The notes under the pieces were generated by a model. It was not told where the DNA came from. It worked only from the letters and a program-made list of their open reading frames with translations, and made no database searches. Shown in pieces: positions 17,110 to 27,191 of a DNA stretch of 64,000 bases; position 1 is the stretch's first letter; the number at the start of each line of letters is the position of its first letter. The position numbers were made by a program, and so were the translations under genes. The stretch is from Streptomyces sp. LUP30 (GTDB lineage: Bacteria; Actinomycetota; Actinomycetes; Streptomycetales; Streptomycetaceae). The DNA lies in NCBI RefSeq assembly GCF_001746365.1, contig NZ_MJAJ01000005.1, forward strand, positions 62,528 to 126,527, in the 5' to 3' direction.

Positions 17110-17150
17110 CGCGTGGACCGGCGCGCACAGGGGACGCGCCGGTCCACGCG
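17110..17150. terminator. Long perfect hairpin in convergent intergenic region
   Basis: A 16-bp perfect inverted repeat, CGCGTGGACCGGCGCG (17110-17125), has a 9-nt loop and its complement at 17135-17150. It is the third of four hairpins between the 16949 stop and the gdhA stop at 17370. Confidence 0.6.
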
Positions 17151-17246
17151 GCCGGCGACGACGGTCCGGTACCTGGTCGGCCTGACGACCGGGGACTGCG
17201 ACACGGTGCCCGCGGACGCTGTGGAACGGCGAGCCGGACACGGCTC

Positions 17247-17286
17247 CGGGCGGGGCCCGCGCTCACCGCGTCGGGCCCCGCCCGGA
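17247..17286. terminator. Hairpin terminator downstream of gdhA
   Basis: A 14-bp perfect inverted repeat, CCGGGCGGGGCCCG (17247-17260), has a 12-nt loop and its complement at 17273-17286. It lies 84 bp past the gdhA stop on the minus strand and is the probable gdhA terminator. Confidence 0.6.
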
Positions 17287-17369
17287 TCTTTCCTCGCCAG
17301 GCCGGGTCCCCACAGGGCGCGGGCGCCGCTCGCCGTGCGCCCCCTGACTCGGCGTCCGGCCGGTGTGCG

Positions 17370-19120
<1,751 letters not shown>

Positions 19121-19480
19121 ATGACCGCCTATGCGATAGCGCACCTGCAGGAAGCCGCGCCGCACCCGGAGACCGCCGAGTACATGGAGCGCATCACCGA
19201 CACCATGACGCCGTACGGGGGCCGCTTCCTCGTGCACGGCGCACAGCACGAGGTGAAGGAGGGCCGCTGGCCCGGACACGTCGTGATGATCGGTTTCCCC
19301 TCGCTCGACCGGGCGCGGGCGTGGTGGGACTCGGCCGCGTACCAGGAGATCGCTCCGCTGCGTTCGCGGCACATCGAGGGCGACATCATCCTGGTCCCGG
19401 GCGTGGCCGACGGATACGACCCCACCACCACGGCCCAGGCGATACGGGAGGCACTGCCCGCCCAGCAGCTCGACAAATAG
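19121..19480 (+). CDS. DUF1330 domain protein
   Basis: This 119-aa protein has the DUF1330 dimeric alpha/beta-barrel pattern: MTAYAIAHLQEAAPHPETAEYMERI..., the PYGGRFLVHG strand and GHVVMIGFPSLDRARAWWDSAAYQEIAPLR. The family is related to ABM and stress-responsive barrels, and its enzymatic role is not established. ATG 19121 is supported by GGAGGACGCC upstream; longer frames reach 19037 without one. A SRPBCC-MarR operon follows 53 bp later in the same direction. Confidence 0.85.
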   Translation: MTAYAIAHLQEAAPHPETAEYMERITDTMTPYGGRFLVHGAQHEVKEGRWPGHVVMIGFPSLDRARAWWDSAAYQEIAPLRSRHIEGDIILVPGVADGYDPTTTAQAIREALPAQQLDK

Positions 19481-19510
19481 TCTGCGCGCAGATAATCTGT
19501 ACGCACATCA
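19481..19510. promoter_or_regulatory. Repeated TCTG-n2-CGCA element before SRPBCC-marR
   Basis: TCTGCGCGCAGA (19481-19492) is a perfect 12-bp palindrome. The half TCTGnnCGCA recurs 15 bp later as TCTGTACGCA, so the region reads as a near-perfect tandem 15-mer. A GATAAT -10-like hexamer is embedded. The position, directly upstream of an operon containing a MarR regulator, suggests an autoregulatory operator. Confidence 0.5.
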
Positions 19511-19533
19511 TTCAGTCGAGGAGGCCGACCCCC

Positions 19534-19950
19534 ATGTGGAAGTACGAGCACAGCATCGAGACCAGCGCCGCCCCCGAGGAGATCTGGCGACTCTGGGCGG
19601 ACGTCGAGAGCTGGGGGGCCTGGAACGCCGAGATCGAGAAGATCGAGATCGACGGCCCGTTCGCGCCGGGCGCCCAGATCACGATGACGCCGCCCGGGGA
19701 CGACCCGGTGCTGCTCCGCGTCGCCGAGGTCACCGACGGCGAACTGTTCGTCGACGAGGCCCGCTTCGGGGATCTGCTGCTGCGGACCGTCCACCGGATG
19801 GACCGGATCGACAACGGCCGCGTCCGGGTGGTCTACCGGATGGAGATCACCGGCCCCGGCGCCGACGAGGCCGGGGCCCACATCGGTCCGGGCATCACCG
19901 CCGACTGGCCCGACACGATGGCCGCGCTGGTCGAGCGGGCCGCGCGCTGA
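19534..19950 (+). CDS. SRPBCC/START-fold ligand-binding protein
   Basis: This 138-aa member of the SRPBCC (polyketide cyclase/START-like) superfamily opens with the usual strand-helix pattern MWKYEHSIETSAAPEEIWRLWADVESWGAWN. It continues through GPFAPGAQITMTPPG and ends in the long C-terminal helix DWPDTMAALVERA. Members bind hydrophobic small molecules in a deep cavity. The stop TGA overlaps the marR ATG (TGATG), so it is co-translated with a regulator and may bind or process the same ligand. Specific ligand unknown. Confidence 0.82.
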   Translation: MWKYEHSIETSAAPEEIWRLWADVESWGAWNAEIEKIEIDGPFAPGAQITMTPPGDDPVLLRVAEVTDGELFVDEARFGDLLLRTVHRMDRIDNGRVRVVYRMEITGPGADEAGAHIGPGITADWPDTMAALVERAAR

Positions 19951-20405
19951 TGCCTCTCAGCCCTGACGACAGCCCCGGTCTGCTGCTCTGGCACGCCACG
20001 CTGCGCTGGCAGCGCGACCTCGCCGCGGTCCTGGCGCCCCTCGGCCTCACTCACGTGCAGTTCGTGCTGCTCGCCTGCGCATGGTGGCTCAACTCCCAGG
20101 GCGAGCATCCCAACCAACTGACCCTCGCCCGCCAGGCGGGCACCGACGTCAAGATGACCTCACAAGTCCTGCGCACCTTGGAGCAGAAGGGACTCGTCGA
20201 GCGGGAGGTCGACCCGGCCGACACCCGCGCCAAGCGACTGCGCGTCACCGACGCCGGCGCGGACCTGGCCCCCCGCGCGATCGCCGCCGTCGAGCTCGCC
20301 GACGCGCGCTTCTTCCAGCCGGTCCCCCTGGACGAGGCCCTGCCCCTGCTCCGACGCCTGGCCCGTCCCGACCCCGAAACGCCCCCGCCGACCGCTTCGC
20401 CGTGA
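19950..20405 (+). CDS. MarR-family transcriptional regulator
   Basis: This 151-aa MarR regulator has a winged helix-turn-helix at about residues 50-100 (NQLTLARQAGTDVKMTSQVLRTLEQKGLVERE, then the wing DPADTRAKRLRVTDAG), flanked by dimerisation helices. The start ATG 19950 shares its A with the TGA of the SRPBCC gene. The repeated element at 19481-19510 upstream of the operon is a candidate operator for autorepression relieved by a ligand. The Pro-rich C-terminal tail is dispensable-looking. Confidence 0.9.
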   Translation: MPLSPDDSPGLLLWHATLRWQRDLAAVLAPLGLTHVQFVLLACAWWLNSQGEHPNQLTLARQAGTDVKMTSQVLRTLEQKGLVEREVDPADTRAKRLRVTDAGADLAPRAIAAVELADARFFQPVPLDEALPLLRRLARPDPETPPPTASP

Positions 20406-20478
20406 CACCGGGGGCGACAGCGCGGCCGCGGCGGCTCGGCTGACGCGACCCCCGCGCGGCCGTCGGTTTCCGTGCCGC

Positions 20479-20724
20479 TCAGCGGGCGGCGCCGTTTTCC
20501 GCGCCGGTACCGGCGGAGGTCCGTGTCGATGCGGGTGTGGATGCGGACGTCGAGTCGACCGGGGCCTCGGCGTCGCCCTTCATGGCCCTGGCCTCGCTCT
20601 TGAGGATGCGCATGGACTTGCCCAACCCCCGTGCGGCTTCCGGGAGTTTCTTCGAGCCGAAGACCACGATGATGACGATCGCCACGATCAACAGATGCCA
20701 GGGTTCCAGGCCGTTGCGGAGCAT
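20479..20724 (-). CDS. tatA: TatA/E-type twin-arginine translocase subunit
   Basis: This 81-aa TatA-like protein has a short N-terminus (MLRNGLEPWHL), one membrane helix (LIVAIVIIVVFG) and the family motif FGSKKLPEAARGLGKSMRILKSEARAM, followed by an Ala/Ser/Thr/Glu-rich tail. It would form the pore-like part of the Tat system that exports folded proteins. No tatB or tatC is adjacent, which is usual for Streptomyces where tatA paralogues are scattered. ATG 20724 gives the normal N-terminus. It is divergent from the LCP gene at 20873. Confidence 0.88.
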   Translation of the reverse strand: MLRNGLEPWHLLIVAIVIIVVFGSKKLPEAARGLGKSMRILKSEARAMKGDAEAPVDSTSASTPASTRTSAGTGAENGAAR

Positions 20725-20872
20725 CCCGCTCACCTTCTCCGTGTCGGGCGGGGTTCGCGGGGCGCGGGACACCGCCTGCAATGATTGCTACATTGCGCAA
20801 CTGTACAACCCTTGGATGGGGTCAGTCGTCGTCCCCTCCGTATGAGTTCGGCGGACGGATGAGGGCGCACGT

Positions 20873-22444
20873 ATGACTGTTGACCACCGGACTGCCCCGG
20901 CGGAGCGCGGGCGGCAGGCGGGGCCGCCGCACGGCGGCGGAGGCAAGCGCAGGGACGGCGGCGGGCGGGGCAAGCGCCGCCGACCGCTGCGCACCGCACT
21001 GATGGCGGCTTTGGCCATCGTGGTGCTCGGCGCTGCCGGCCTCGGCTGGATCTACTTCAGCCTGAACGGCGACATCGACACCTTCGACGCGGGCGGTCTG
21101 TCCACGGACCGTCCCGACGCCGGTTCCTCCAAGGGCGAGAACGTCCTGGTCATCGGCTCGGACGCGCGCACGAACGGCAACAGTGCGCTGGGCGGCGGCC
21201 AGGCGGACGACATCGGCAGGTCGGACACGGCGTTCCTGCTGCATGTCTACGCCGACCACAAGAACGCCATAGCGGTCTCCATCCCACGCGACACGCTCGT
21301 CACGATCCCGCCCTGCAGACTGCCGAACGGCACCTGGACGAAGACGCAGACGGGCACACAGTTCAACGAGGCCTACTCCGTGGGCGAGACCGCCGAGGGC
21401 AACCCCGCCTGCACCCAGAACACCGTGGAGAAGCTGACGGGCCTGCGCGTCGACCACACGGTCGTCGTCGACTTCAAGGGTTTCGCCTCGCTGACGAAAG
21501 TGGTCGGCGGGGTCGAGGTCTGTCTGCCGCAGAACATCTACCAGGGCGACCTGAACCCGCACCGCGCCACCAAGGGCAAGCTGCTGTTCGGCAAGGGCGA
21601 GCAGACGGTCTCCGGGCAGCGGGCCCTCGACTACGTCCGGATACGGCACGGCATAGGCGACGGCTCCGACATAGGGCGCATCAAACGCCAACAGGCCTTC
21701 GTCGGCAGCCTGATCAAGAAGGTCAAGAGCGACGGGCTGACCCCGGGCAAGCTGCTGCCCCTGGCGAAGGCCGCGACCAGCTCGATGACCGTCGATCCCG
21801 GTCTCGGGACGGCGGACAAGCTGATCTCCTTCGCGATGTCGCTGAAGGACATCGACCTGCACAACACCCGGTTCGTGACCATTCCCTGGCGTTACGACGG
21901 CGAACGCGTCGCGATCGTCGAACCGGACGCCTCCGCGCTGTGGGGGGCGCTCAAGGCCGACCGCACCATCGACGGCAAGGACGCCGGCGGCGCCAAGGGA
22001 ACGAAGACGAACGCCGCCTCGGCGTCACCCGGCGCCGACGGGCGCGTCTCGGGCGCCGGCATCGCCGTGTCCGTCTACAACGGCACCACCACCGGCGGCC
22101 TGGCCTCCACCGCCGCCGCCATGCTGACCGCGCACGGCTTCACCGTCACCCGCACCGCGAACGCCGTCGGACAGAACCACACCACCACGGTCGTCCAGTA
22201 CGGGCCGGGGATGAGGGGCCAGGCCGAGACGGTCGCGCGGCTCTTCCCCGGCGCCCGGCTCGAGTCCCTCACCGCCTCTCGCGTCAACGTGGTCCTGGGC
22301 TCCTCCTACACCGGGGACCGCGACCCGTCCGCCTCGGCGGCCCCGAGCGCCGCCCCGGCGGCCGTCCCGACCTCCGTCGCGCACGACTCCCGCACGGCGG
22401 ACGCGGATCTGTGCTCCGACCTGTCGTACGGCTCAGGCGGCTGA
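20873..22444 (+). CDS. LytR-CpsA-Psr (LCP) family wall glycopolymer ligase
   Basis: This 523-aa LCP enzyme would transfer glycopolymers from lipid carriers to peptidoglycan. A basic cytoplasmic N-terminus (about 40 residues) and a single membrane helix (ALMAALAIVVLGAAGLGWIYF) are followed by the LCP catalytic domain. Arg/Asp motifs include NVLVIGSDAR, GRSDTAFLLHV, SIPRDT and RALDYVRIRHG. A LytR_C domain (about 385-475, AVSVYNGTTTGGLASTAAAML) and a disordered Ala/Ser/Pro tail come next. ATG 20873 sits about 70 bp from a TTGCGCAAC motif in the tatA/LCP divergent region. Confidence 0.92.
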   Translation: MTVDHRTAPAERGRQAGPPHGGGGKRRDGGGRGKRRRPLRTALMAALAIVVLGAAGLGWIYFSLNGDIDTFDAGGLSTDRPDAGSSKGENVLVIGSDARTNGNSALGGGQADDIGRSDTAFLLHVYADHKNAIAVSIPRDTLVTIPPCRLPNGTWTKTQTGTQFNEAYSVGETAEGNPACTQNTVEKLTGLRVDHTVVVDFKGFASLTKVVGGVEVCLPQNIYQGDLNPHRATKGKLLFGKGEQTVSGQRALDYVRIRHGIGDGSDIGRIKRQQAFVGSLIKKVKSDGLTPGKLLPLAKAATSSMTVDPGLGTADKLISFAMSLKDIDLHNTRFVTIPWRYDGERVAIVEPDASALWGALKADRTIDGKDAGGAKGTKTNAASASPGADGRVSGAGIAVSVYNGTTTGGLASTAAAMLTAHGFTVTRTANAVGQNHTTTVVQYGPGMRGQAETVARLFPGARLESLTASRVNVVLGSSYTGDRDPSASAAPSAAPAAVPTSVAHDSRTADADLCSDLSYGSGG

Positions 22445-22532
22445 AGCCGACGCGGGAACCGGCAGGTGCGGCAGATCCGCTGACGCTCAAGCGAATTGAC
22501 GAAGTGTCAGGCCCGCTCCGGCGATCGGGTCC

Positions 22533-25199
22533 TCAGCGGCTCCGCTGACGCGCTCTCACCGCCATCAGCCCGGCCGCGTAGAGCGCCAGGACCGAGGCCA
22601 GGAGAACGTAGTAGAGAGCGGGCAGCGGTGTGAGCCCGAGCGGCGAGCCCAGCGGCGAGAGCGGAAGCAGCAGTCCTGCGGCGGTGAGCGCGCCGGCCGC
22701 CCAGCCCACCGGGCCGGACGCACCGCCTTCGGCCCGCAGGCGACCGGTCCGCAGCAACAGCATCACCAGGGCCTGGGTGACCAGGTTCTCGGTGAACCAG
22801 CCCGAGTGGAACACCGCCTCGTCGTCCAGGGCGTCGGGGCCGTGCAGGGCGAGCGCGAGCACGCCGAAGGTGGCCAGGTCGGCGACGGCGTTGAGGGCGC
22901 CGAAGCCGACGATGAACCGCAGCAGCGCCCGGGGGCGCAGCACGGTCGGACGCCGCAGGACCGCGGGGTGGGGACGGTCGCGGGCGAAGGCGAGTTGGGC
23001 GGCGTCGAAGCACAGGTTCTGCGCCAGCACCTGAGCCGGGAGCATGGGCAGGAAGGGCAGCAGGAGACCGGCCGCGAGCATCGCTATGACGTTGCCGAGG
23101 TTCGAGGAGAGGGTGACGTGCAGGTAGGCGGTGATGTTGCCGCCCGCATGCCGTCCGGCCGTGATCGCGTGGCCGACCGCGGTGAGGTCCTTCTCCGCGA
23201 GGACCACGTCCGCGGTCCCCCTGGCCACCGCCACCGCGTCGCGCGGGGCGATGCCGACGTCCGCCGTGCGCAGGGCGGGCAGGTCGTTGACGCCGTCGCC
23301 GAGGTAGCCGACGGTGTGCCCGCCGGCGCGCAGGGCGGCGACGACACGGGCCTTGTGCTCGGGGGCGCAGCGGGCGAAGACGGCGACACGTGACGCGGCC
23401 TCGGTGAGCTCGGCGTCGCTCAGGGCGTCGATGCGGTCGGCGGTGAGGACGGCGTCCGGGCCGACGGGGACGCCCAGGTCGCGGCAGGCGCGGACGGCGT
23501 TGCCGGGGTGGTCGCCGGTGAGGATCCGGACGGCGACGCCCCGGTCGGTGAGGACTTTCAACGCGTCCCCGGCGGTGGGTGCGAGAGCGTCCCGCAGGGT
23601 GACGAAGCCACGGCAGGTCAGGCCGCGTTCCTCGGTTCGCGTGCGGTCGTGCGGCAGGGAGAGGTGGGGCCCACGGCCCGGGCGTATTCGCGCATGGGGG
23701 ATGTCGGCGGTGGCGATCGCCAGCACCCGCAGTCCCTCGTCCGCGTATCCGGCGGCTCGCGCCAGCAGCCGCGCACGCTCTTCGTCCGTGAGGTCGCAGC
23801 GCTCGAGTACGGTCTCGGGGGCCCCCTTGACGACCAGCGTGTGCACGCCGAGCCGGCCCGGGGTGCGCACGACGGCGGTGGCCAGGCGGCGCACAGGGTC
23901 GAAGGGGACCGCGGTCACACCGTCACAGGCCGTGCAGTCGTCCTCGTCGGCGGCGTCCAGGAGCGCCTCGTCGAGGGCGTCCGGGGCGGGCAGTTCGGCG
24001 AGTTGGAGGGTCCACCAGGCGTTGATCGCGGCCCAGCGCAGCACCTCGGGGTCGTCCCGGCCCTCGGGGTCGACGGCGCGGTCGTAGACCGGGCGGTCCT
24101 GGGTGAGGGTGCCGGTCTTGTCCAGGCAGAGCACGTCCATGGCGCCGAGGTCGTGCAGGGCGGGCAGCCGCTTGACGATCACCCGGTGGCCGCGGGCCAG
24201 CAGGGCGGCTCCGCGCGCCAGACAGGCGGTGACGACGACCGGGAGCATCTCCGGGGTCATGCCCACCGCCACCGCGACGGCGAAGGGCAGGGTCTCCAGG
24301 CCCCGGTCGCGCAGGGCGGCGTTGGCCATCAGGACGAGCGGCGGGGTCAGCAGCATGAACCGGATGAGGATCCAGGAGATCCCCTGAACGGACCGGTCGA
24401 AGGCGCTCGGCTCGCGCCGGGACACCGCGGGGCCCCGGCCGCCGTGCGTGGCGGCGAGCCGGGTCCGCCCGGCCGTCGCCACGACGACCGCGGAGGCACT
24501 GCCGGAGGCGACGGCGCTGCCCTGGAAACAGAGTTCCCGGCTGTCGAACCCGCCGCCGACCATGGCGCCCGTGGCGTCCTTCGGCACGGGGGCCGACTCG
24601 CCGGTGAGCACGGCCTGATGCACGGTCAGGCCGTGGGAACGCAACAGCCGTACGTCGGCCGGGACCAGGTCGCCAGGGCCCAGACGGATCACGTCGCCGG
24701 GCACCAGCTCGTCCACCGGGAGCTCTCTGGCGCGCGGCGCGTCGTCCTCTTTACGCCGACGCAGCACGGTGGCCGTGCCGGCGACCAGTCCGCGCAGCGC
24801 GGCCGTGGACCGGTCGGCCCGGTGCTCCCCGGACGCTCGCAACGCGCAGCTCACCACGACCAGCAGGAGGATCACGCCGGCCGTTCCCCAGGACGCGACG
24901 GCCGCAGACACCAGTCCGAGACACAGCAGCACGCCGGTGAACGGATCGCGCAGACTGCGCAGGAACACGCGCGGCCATGACGCCTCGCGGTACGCCGGCA
25001 GGACGTTCGCCCCGGAACGGGCCTGGCGTGTTTCGGCCTGCTCCTCGGTCAGCCCGCGGGGCCCGCTGTCCAACTGCCGCAGGGTCTCCAGGACGGTCGC
25101 CGCACCGGGCTCGCGAGCGGCCGCGCCCGCCGGCCGCCTGCCCGGGGCCGCAGAACTCCCCCCGGCGTCGGGCTGCGGGGCGGCGACGGTCTCAGGCAC
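22533..25199 (-). CDS. mgtA: Magnesium-translocating P-type ATPase
   Basis: This 888-aa P-type ATPase is of the MgtA/MgtB (type IIIB) class, importing Mg2+. It contains the actuator motif VLTGESAPVPKD, the phosphorylation motif CLDKTGTLTQDRPV (Asp about 359) and the hinge MLAYLGDGVNDLPALRTADVGIA in the form VGYLGDGVND. A C-terminal bundle of hydrophobic helices has NLCFDAAQLAFARDRP. The start overlaps the end of the upstream arsR-type gene by 8 bp, so the pair forms an operon with the regulator first. This differs from the riboswitch-controlled mgtA of enterics: control here is probably by the metal-sensing ArsR protein. Confidence 0.9.
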   Translation of the reverse strand: MPETVAAPQPDAGGSSAAPGRRPAGAAAREPGAATVLETLRQLDSGPRGLTEEQAETRQARSGANVLPAYREASWPRVFLRSLRDPFTGVLLCLGLVSAAVASWGTAGVILLLVVVSCALRASGEHRADRSTAALRGLVAGTATVLRRRKEDDAPRARELPVDELVPGDVIRLGPGDLVPADVRLLRSHGLTVHQAVLTGESAPVPKDATGAMVGGGFDSRELCFQGSAVASGSASAVVVATAGRTRLAATHGGRGPAVSRREPSAFDRSVQGISWILIRFMLLTPPLVLMANAALRDRGLETLPFAVAVAVGMTPEMLPVVVTACLARGAALLARGHRVIVKRLPALHDLGAMDVLCLDKTGTLTQDRPVYDRAVDPEGRDDPEVLRWAAINAWWTLQLAELPAPDALDEALLDAADEDDCTACDGVTAVPFDPVRRLATAVVRTPGRLGVHTLVVKGAPETVLERCDLTDEERARLLARAAGYADEGLRVLAIATADIPHARIRPGRGPHLSLPHDRTRTEERGLTCRGFVTLRDALAPTAGDALKVLTDRGVAVRILTGDHPGNAVRACRDLGVPVGPDAVLTADRIDALSDAELTEAASRVAVFARCAPEHKARVVAALRAGGHTVGYLGDGVNDLPALRTADVGIAPRDAVAVARGTADVVLAEKDLTAVGHAITAGRHAGGNITAYLHVTLSSNLGNVIAMLAAGLLLPFLPMLPAQVLAQNLCFDAAQLAFARDRPHPAVLRRPTVLRPRALLRFIVGFGALNAVADLATFGVLALALHGPDALDDEAVFHSGWFTENLVTQALVMLLLRTGRLRAEGGASGPVGWAAGALTAAGLLLPLSPLGSPLGLTPLPALYYVLLASVLALYAAGLMAVRARQRSR

Positions 25200-25581
25200 C
25201 GGCCCTGCGCAGGCTGCGCACGGGCGCCTTCCGTGCGCGGGCCGCCAACTGCCCGACCATCACCCGCACCACGGTCACCACGTCGGGGTCGTCCACGAAG
25301 TAGATCTGGCGTCGCCCGTCCCGCCGTGCGCGGACCAGACCGGCCAGCTTCAGTTTCGCCAGGTGCTGGCTCACGGCGGGCAGCGCCCCGCCCACCCGGT
25401 CCGCGAGGTGGGTGACGTCGCTCTCGCCCTGGGACAGCGCCCACATGATGTGCAGCCGAGCGGACGACGCCAGCAGCCCGAAGGAGGCCGCAGCCTCTTC
25501 CAGCACCTCGGCCGGAGGATCCTCGAAGCCACCGATGTCCGCAGCCACAGCCCTCTCCCGTCCCGTCCTCGTCGCCGCCAC
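25192..25581 (-). CDS. ArsR/SmtB-family metalloregulator
   Basis: This 129-aa winged-helix repressor shows the ArsR fold: SSARLHIMWALSQGESDVTHLADRVGGALPAVSQHLAKLKLAGLVRARRDGRRQIYFVDD in successive helices and wing. Its stop overlaps the first codons of the Mg2+ ATPase gene, making it the first gene of that operon. It probably represses the ATPase until a metal is sensed; the metal cannot be assigned, as canonical Cys ligands of ArsR/CadC are absent. The perfect palindrome GTTGCGCAAC at 25682-25691, 101 bp upstream, is a candidate operator. Confidence 0.87.
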   Translation of the reverse strand: MAATRTGRERAVAADIGGFEDPPAEVLEEAAASFGLLASSARLHIMWALSQGESDVTHLADRVGGALPAVSQHLAKLKLAGLVRARRDGRRQIYFVDDPDVVTVVRVMVGQLAARARKAPVRSLRRAGA

Positions 25582-25681
25582 CGCCCGGGCGGCCGCCCCA
25601 GTTTAGGTGCGACCCGGATTCCTCCGCTCCGCACCGCAACCGCCCGGGCCCCGCACCGCGTCTCCACCTGCGCCGACTAAA

Positions 25682-25691
25682 GTTGCGCAAC
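25682..25691. promoter_or_regulatory. GTTGCGCAAC palindrome upstream of arsR-mgtA and glsB-like gene
   Basis: This perfect 10-bp palindrome lies between the divergent arsR-type gene (start 25581) and the GlsB-like gene (start 25733), with a further GGCAAC half-site following. A TTGCGCAAC copy also occurs at 20793-20801 between tatA and the LCP gene. Short GC-rich palindromes arise by chance, so the assignment is tentative. Confidence 0.35.
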
Positions 25692-25732
25692 CGGGCAACC
25701 GACACATCCGACACCTCTGGAGGACGTACTAC

Positions 25733-25999
25733 GTGGGCATCATCGGCTGGATCATCCTCGGCCTGCTCGCCGGGGCCATCGCCAAGATCCTGCTTCCCGG
25801 GCGCGACCCGGGCGGCTTCATCGGCACCACCCTCATCGGCATCGCCGGCGCCTTCGTGGGCGGCTGGATCTCCGCCCGGTTCTTCGACCGCCCGGTGGAG
25901 AAGCACTTCTTCGACCTCTACACCTGGGGCGCGGCCGTCGGCGGCGCCCTCGTACTGCTCGTCGCCTACCGTCTGCTGTTCGGCAACTCCCGGGACTGA
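25733..25999 (+). CDS. GlsB/YeaQ/YmgE family membrane protein
   Basis: This 88-aa protein has three or four hydrophobic helices and the family signature GIIGWIILGLLAGAIAKILLPGRDPGGFIGTTLIGIAGAFVGGWI (transglycosylase-associated protein family, split here only by length). These small stress-induced membrane proteins have no proven activity. GTG 25733 is chosen because GGAGGACGTACTAC precedes it and the family starts exactly here; the frame reaches 25607 without a ribosome site. It is divergent from the arsR-mgtA operon. Confidence 0.88.
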   Translation: MGIIGWIILGLLAGAIAKILLPGRDPGGFIGTTLIGIAGAFVGGWISARFFDRPVEKHFFDLYTWGAAVGGALVLLVAYRLLFGNSRD

Positions 26000-26087
26000 T
26001 CAGCGTGTCCGCCGTCGTCCATCGTCCATCGTCCGTCGTCGTCGCCGCTGCCGACGGCGACGGTGACGGCGACGGGCAGGGGGACGC

Positions 26088-27053
26088 TCAGCCCCGGAGT
26101 TCGGTGAGGAAGTCCACGAGCGCCGCGTTCACCTCTGCCGGACGCTCCTGCTGCGTCCAGTGTCCACACCCCTTCAACCTGATCGGCTCGCGCCGCAGGC
26201 TCGGCATCAAGTCCGGCAGCGACGCGATGAGTTCAGGAGTGCCCGGGAACGCCGGCACCAGATCGCGGTCCCCGTACACGTACAGTGCGGGCACGCTCAC
26301 GACAGCCTGGTGCCACGCCGCCGTCAGCTCCCAGTTCCGGTCGATGTTGCGGTACCAGTTCAGCGCGCCGGTGAAGCCCCGCGAGAAGCTGTCGGTCAGG
26401 ACGTCGAGGTCGGCCTCGGTGAACCACTCCGGCAGGACCTCGGGATCGGACATCGTCTCCAGCCACCCCCGCCCGTGCTCGACCAGGGGCTGCCTGCCCT
26501 CGGCCGCGGTGGGGGCGTCGCCGGAGGCTATGTAGAAGAACTTCCGCAACGTCGTGCGCGGGTCCTTTGCGAACTCCGCATCCGCAACGCCGGGCCGGTT
26601 GAAGTAGTTCCAGTAGAACCGGCCGCCGAACATCCGGTCCATGGCGCCGAGCGGAGGCTCCGTCCCCCGGAACGGCGGCGGCACGCTGAGCCCCGCCACT
26701 CCCAGCACCACGTCCGGCCGCAGCAGCGCGGTGTGCCAGGCCACCGGCGCGCCCCAGTCGTGACCGACGACGTACGCCTTCTCCTCACCGAGTGCGTGGA
26801 TCAGTCCCACGACGTCGCCGACCAGGTGAAGGATGCTGTACGCGTCCACGTCGTCGGGGTGATCGCTGCGGCCGTATCCCCGCTGGTCGGGTGCGACCAC
26901 CCGGAAGCCGGCGGCGGCCAGCGGGCCGAACTGGTGTTGCCAGGAATGCCACGACTCGGGGAAGCCGTGCAGGAGGACGACCAGGGGACCTTGGCCCTCC
27001 TCCGCGATGTGCAGCCGGATCCCGTTCACGTCGATCATTCGATGCTCAACCAT
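26088..27053 (-). CDS. Alpha/beta hydrolase, epoxide hydrolase-like
   Basis: This 321-aa alpha/beta hydrolase of the epoxide hydrolase class has the oxyanion motif HGFPESWHSW. The nucleophile is in VVGHDWGAPVAW (Asp98, as in epoxide hydrolases and dehalogenases). Cap-domain tyrosines (RFYWNYFNRPG, NWYRNID) could activate the epoxide. Asp262 is in YGDRDLVP and the catalytic His in GCGHWTQQERP. The substrate is unknown. ATG 27053 is used; ATG 27065 and ATG 27038 are alternatives with no decisive ribosome site. The gene is divergent from a Tat-exported binding protein, with palindromes in the shared upstream region. Confidence 0.85.
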   Translation of the reverse strand: MVEHRMIDVNGIRLHIAEEGQGPLVVLLHGFPESWHSWQHQFGPLAAAGFRVVAPDQRGYGRSDHPDDVDAYSILHLVGDVVGLIHALGEEKAYVVGHDWGAPVAWHTALLRPDVVLGVAGLSVPPPFRGTEPPLGAMDRMFGGRFYWNYFNRPGVADAEFAKDPRTTLRKFFYIASGDAPTAAEGRQPLVEHGRGWLETMSDPEVLPEWFTEADLDVLTDSFSRGFTGALNWYRNIDRNWELTAAWHQAVVSVPALYVYGDRDLVPAFPGTPELIASLPDLMPSLRREPIRLKGCGHWTQQERPAEVNAALVDFLTELRG

Positions 27054-27191
27054 GTGCGAAAGCATAGACCTCGTGATCTTCGCGCAGCGGCCGCCCCGAC
27101 CCGGGAAAGCGGCCGCCACGGCCTCACCCGCGACGACTGTCGCCCCGTCGGTCAGGACCGCGACCGGCGCACGGGGGTCGGCCGGCCGGCG

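Noticed and set aside
26005..26080. GTC/GAC-rich low-complexity stretch after the GlsB-like gene resembling a short repeat array
   Set aside because: The units are irregular trinucleotide-like variations (CATCGTC, CGTCGTC) without fixed length or spacers; not a CRISPR or minisatellite of note.
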